Shown here: positions 13,942-16,804 of the stretch, one piece after another | Layout: every line of letters starts with the position of its first letter | Position numbering within the stretch: the stretch's first letter is position 1 | Assembly: GCA_910586175.1 (NCBI GenBank) | Contig: CAJUIJ010000038.1 | Span: 1 to 16,804, forward strand | DNA from: an uncultured Muribaculaceae bacterium | GTDB lineage: Bacteria > Bacteroidota > Bacteroidia > Bacteroidales > Muribaculaceae | Length of the DNA: 16,804 nt | Direction of reading: 5' to 3' | The notes under the pieces: generated by a model | Told to the model about the DNA's origin: nothing | The model's input: the letters and a program-made list of their open reading frames with translations, nothing else | Databases searched by the model: none | Position numbers and translations under genes: made by a program

Positions 13942-13981
13942 TATAAAGATAGGCAAGGATTTATAAAGATGGGCAAGGATT
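13942..13981 (+). repeat. Two 20-bp tandem repeats across the mrdA start codon
   Basis: TATAAAGATAGGCAAGGATT (13942-13961) is followed directly by TATAAAGATGGGCAAGGATT (13962-13981). The copies differ at one base, which turns ATA into the mrdA ATG. Degenerate continuations are visible on both sides: ATGCAAGGAG upstream (13932-13941) and ATAAAC downstream (13982-13987). The first copy supplies AAGGA (13955-13959), nine bases before the real start, which is a plausible Shine-Dalgarno site. Confidence 0.9.
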
Positions 13982-15822
13982 ATAAACTTGAAAAAAGAAA
14001 ATATGTTATCGGCGGTTTCGTGCTGCTGATTGTGTTGATATATATAATAAGGTTGTTTAACCTGCAGGTAAGTGAAGATAAATATAAGGAAAATGCAGAG
14101 AGCAACGCATTTTTTCGCAAGGTAATCTATCCGGCACGCGGACTTGTATATGACCGCAACGACCGACTTGTGGTATTCAATCAGCCGGCTTATGACGTAA
14201 TGCTCATCCCAAAGGATGTTGGGGAATTTGACACCTTGATGCTCTGCAATTCGCTCGACATAACCAAAGAGCAATTGCTCGAGCGTTGGGCCGATATGAA
14301 AGACACCCGTAAGAATCCGGGGTATTCGGCATATACGCCACAGAAACTGATATCACACCTGTCGCAGAAAGATTATGGTAAGCTTCAGGAAAAGCTCTAT
14401 TTGCTACCGGGCTTCTTCATACAGAAACGCACAGTTCGTGAGTATGCATACAAATGCGCCTCCAACGTACTCGGCAATATACGTGAAGTAAATGCAGACG
14501 ACATAGAACGAGACAGGTATTACCGTCGTGGGGACTATACCGGCGACTTAGGCATAGAGAAAAGTTACGAGGCAGCACTCCGCGGTCATAAAGGAGTGGA
14601 AATATTGATGAAAGATGCACTTGGACGAATAAAGGGTAAATATGAGAACGGCGAACTCGATGAATCTCCGGTGGCCGGACACAATCTGAAGTTGGGGCTT
14701 GACATAGAGCTTCAGCAATATGGTGAGCAGCTTATGGCTAACAAGATTGGGGCTATTGTGGCAATCGAACCTTCAACAGGAGAGATTCTGGCACTTGTCA
14801 CCTCGCCTAACTATGATCCGTCATTGCTTGTAGGTCGCGAGCGAGGTAAAAATTACTCCATGCTTGTAAAAGACCCGCTAAAACCGCTCTATGACCGCAG
14901 CATTCAAGGGGCATACCCTCCCGGCTCTACATTCAAACCCACACAGGGACTGATATTCCTGCAAGAGGGAGTAATTACCACTTCGACTATGTATCCATGT
15001 TATCGTGGATATGTAAACGGGTTGCGCGTAGGATGCCATGGTCATGGATCTCCAATCGCACTCAAGCCAGCACTGCAAACATCATGCAATGCTTATTTCT
15101 GCTGGGGTTTTAAGAACATGATTGATAAGCGAGGCACAAAGCCGGCGAAGCAATTCGACAAGTGGAAAAACTATATGGTTGAGATGGGCTATGGTTATAA
15201 ACTCGGTGTTGACTTGCCGGCAGAGAGTCGTGGATTTATTCCGAATACAGAGTTTTACAGCAAATCATTCAGGGGGGCCAACTGGACTGCCAATTCTATC
15301 ATATCAATCTCGATAGGCCAAGGAGAGGTCCTTGCCACCCCGCTGCAGATAGCAAACCTTTGTGCCACAATCGCCAACCGGGGATGGTTTATAACCCCTC
15401 ATGTGGTTAAAGAGATTGCAGACAGCACAATAGACAAAAAATATCAGGAACGACATGCACCTCACATAAAAAAACAATATTATGAGGATGTTGCGGAGGG
15501 AATGCGTATGGCAGTAACTGGAGGTACTTGCCGTATTGCCAATCTGCCGGATGTGGAAGTGTGTGGCAAAACGGGAACTGCGCAAAATCCACATGGTAGG
15601 GACCATTCCGTATTTATGGGTTTTGCGCCATATCATAATCCTAAAATAGCTGTGACTGTATATGTGGAAAATGCAGGCTTTGGTGCAACATATGGAGTGC
15701 CTATAGGTTCGCTGATCATCGAAAAGTATCTCAAGGGAGAAATTAGCCCTTCGCGCAAGCATATAGAAGAACGGATGTTGAACTCAAACACAATAATATC
15801 AAGTGGCGTCAAGAAACACTGA
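13969..15822 (+). CDS. mrdA: Penicillin-binding protein 2, elongasome transpeptidase
   Basis: A class B PBP that cross-links peptidoglycan during side-wall growth in complex with RodA. The 617-residue protein has a cytoplasmic tip, one membrane segment (about 13-30), a PBP dimerisation (pedestal) domain (about 50-225, including IYPARGLVYDRN) and a transpeptidase domain from about 260. The active-site motifs are complete: S320-T-F-K323 with the catalytic serine, S372-C-N374 and K534-T-G536. The ATG at 13969 follows AAGGA by nine bases. The start region lies in a tandem repeat whose upstream copy has ATA where the real start has ATG. The end overlaps rodA by 20 bp, in keeping with their tight functional pairing. 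Confidence 0.96.
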   Translation: MGKDYKLEKRKYVIGGFVLLIVLIYIIRLFNLQVSEDKYKENAESNAFFRKVIYPARGLVYDRNDRLVVFNQPAYDVMLIPKDVGEFDTLMLCNSLDITKEQLLERWADMKDTRKNPGYSAYTPQKLISHLSQKDYGKLQEKLYLLPGFFIQKRTVREYAYKCASNVLGNIREVNADDIERDRYYRRGDYTGDLGIEKSYEAALRGHKGVEILMKDALGRIKGKYENGELDESPVAGHNLKLGLDIELQQYGEQLMANKIGAIVAIEPSTGEILALVTSPNYDPSLLVGRERGKNYSMLVKDPLKPLYDRSIQGAYPPGSTFKPTQGLIFLQEGVITTSTMYPCYRGYVNGLRVGCHGHGSPIALKPALQTSCNAYFCWGFKNMIDKRGTKPAKQFDKWKNYMVEMGYGYKLGVDLPAESRGFIPNTEFYSKSFRGANWTANSIISISIGQGEVLATPLQIANLCATIANRGWFITPHVVKEIADSTIDKKYQERHAPHIKKQYYEDVAEGMRMAVTGGTCRIANLPDVEVCGKTGTAQNPHGRDHSVFMGFAPYHNPKIAVTVYVENAGFGATYGVPIGSLIIEKYLKGEISPSRKHIEERMLNSNTIISSGVKKH

Positions 15823-16804
15823 TTCAAGCATATCTGTATTCAAGGCCGTAGACTGGGTCACTATTGTCATTTACTTGCTGATGGTTTCTTTCGGGGCTAT
15901 CAGCATCTATGCTGCAAGTTATGACTTTGACAATGCAAGCCTGTTTGATCTCAACGAGGTATCGGGAAAACAGATTTTGTGGATTGGACTCGGTCTTGTA
16001 GTGGGCTGCATCATATTGCTCACAGACTACCGTATATATAAGACATATGCCTATCCTATCTATATCGGCGTACTCTTCATATTGCTGGTCACTATATTCA
16101 TCGCCCCTAACATCCAGGGTTCTCACTCTTGGCTTGTGCTTGGTCCGGTGAGTCTTCAGCCCGCTGAATTTGGCAAGTTCGCCACCGCACTTGCTTTGGC
16201 CAAACTATTTGACTCATATAACTTCTCGCTCAATGCGAAGATAAGCAATTACTTCCGTGCGCTAATAATTATCTTTCTCCCTATCATAATGATTCTGCTG
16301 CAAAATGAGACCGGAAGTGCATTGGTTTATCTCTCCTTTATATTTGTGCTGTATCGTGAGGGCATGAGCGGATTAGTTCTGTTTTCGGTGCTTTGCGCAG
16401 TTACATTTTTCGTTGTGGCGGTAAAGTTTGCCGAACCCCTGATACTTGGCATACCGATGGGTGAATTCACTGTATTTATACTCATCATGCTCATATTTGC
16501 ATTAATGCTCTTATTCTATTGCAAGGATATCATAATCGCGCGCAATGTAATATATGGATTTGTCGGCTCAGGCGTAATAGTGACAGTGCTTAGCCTATGT
16601 GGCATTGAGGTGAATGGTCTTATATATTTTCTTTCAATCCTGTCGATAGGCATCATTTACACTGCGATTTCCATGTTCAGACATCGAATCAGCAAATTTG
16701 TAATAACAATAGCATTTGCTGTGACATCGGTGCTATTTATGTTTTCTGTGAATTATGTGTTTGGCAATATCTTGCAACCGCATCAGCAGATGCGTATTAA
16801 GGTT
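15803..16804 (+). CDS. rodA: Peptidoglycan glycosyltransferase RodA, 3' end beyond window
   Basis: A SEDS-family polymerase that makes glycan strands from lipid II with PBP2. The first 334 codons are present and open to the window edge. Features include a first membrane segment (about 18-40; DWVTIVIYLLMV), the SEDS motif SHSWLVLGPVSLQPAEFGKF (107-126), QNETGSALVY at 167-176 where many RodA proteins have QPDLG, and YREGM at 184-188. The protein ends at LQPHQQMRIKV, just before the loop that usually carries the later conserved Asp. The start is GTG at 15803: an in-frame TAA lies at 15794 and no ATG occurs before the conserved N-terminus. The first 20 bp overlap mrdA, implying coupling. Internal rearrangements are not seen. 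What follows the gene cannot be known from here. Confidence 0.93.
   Translation, partial: MASRNTDSSISVFKAVDWVTIVIYLLMVSFGAISIYAASYDFDNASLFDLNEVSGKQILWIGLGLVVGCIILLTDYRIYKTYAYPIYIGVLFILLVTIFIAPNIQGSHSWLVLGPVSLQPAEFGKFATALALAKLFDSYNFSLNAKISNYFRALIIIFLPIIMILLQNETGSALVYLSFIFVLYREGMSGLVLFSVLCAVTFFVVAVKFAEPLILGIPMGEFTVFILIMLIFALMLLFYCKDIIIARNVIYGFVGSGVIVTVLSLCGIEVNGLIYFLSILSIGIIYTAISMFRHRISKFVITIAFAVTSVLFMFSVNYVFGNILQPHQQMRIKV

Noticed and set aside
15824..16126. A 100-residue minus-strand protein at the window end
   Set aside because: It is antisense to rodA, whose SEDS motifs are clear in the plus-strand frame starting at 15803.

Overview
The window is a stretch of core chromosome from a member of Bacteroidota, almost certainly the order Bacteroidales. 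The evidence is lineage-typical families (a DUF4293 membrane protein, a duplicated DUF1599 protein paired with a DoxX/MauE-like membrane protein, an archaeal/eukaryotic-type prolyl-tRNA synthetase), moderate GC with AT-rich spacers, and several promoters of the Bacteroidetes type (TTTG near -33, TAnnTTTG near -7). Shine-Dalgarno sequences are mostly absent. Muribaculaceae is possible but cannot be settled by eye. No mobile element, CRISPR array, rRNA or tRNA gene was seen. I read 14 complete genes plus the first 334 codons of a fifteenth.

Layout: (1) 95-2289, minus strand: proS and a DUF4293 gene, each followed by a hairpin; the proS promoter sits on the edge of the DUF4293 terminator. (2) 2442-4355, plus strand: a two-gene unit, DUF1599 then a DoxX/MauE-like protein, overlapping by 8 bp behind a clear promoter. 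(3) 4401-7948, minus strand: alaS, a small MerR-type regulator and rlmH, with a strong terminator between alaS and the regulator. (4) 8049-9063, plus strand: a membrane-anchored M23 peptidase divergent from alaS. (5) 9090-11113, minus strand: a CPBP-family membrane protease overlapping holA by 17 bp. (6) 11245 to the window end, plus strand: the rod-shape/elongasome operon mreB-mreC-mreD-mrdA(PBP2)-rodA; rodA runs off the edge.

Functionally the window combines translation (ProRS, AlaRS, RlmH), replication (DNA polymerase III delta) and cell-wall growth (the Mre/PBP2/RodA machine and the M23 hydrolase). In the last operon MreB filaments, through MreC and MreD, position the glycan polymerase RodA with the transpeptidase PBP2. 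The uncharacterised parts are DUF4293, the DUF1599/DoxX-like pair and the small MerR protein.

I found no clearly new multi-gene system. The points most worth a second look are small-scale: a 20-bp tandem repeat across the mrdA start codon, the alaS terminator abutting the regulator's start codon, a palindrome built from the conserved RlmH C-terminal codons, the overlap of terminator and promoter upstream of proS, and the DUF1599/DoxX-like pair.
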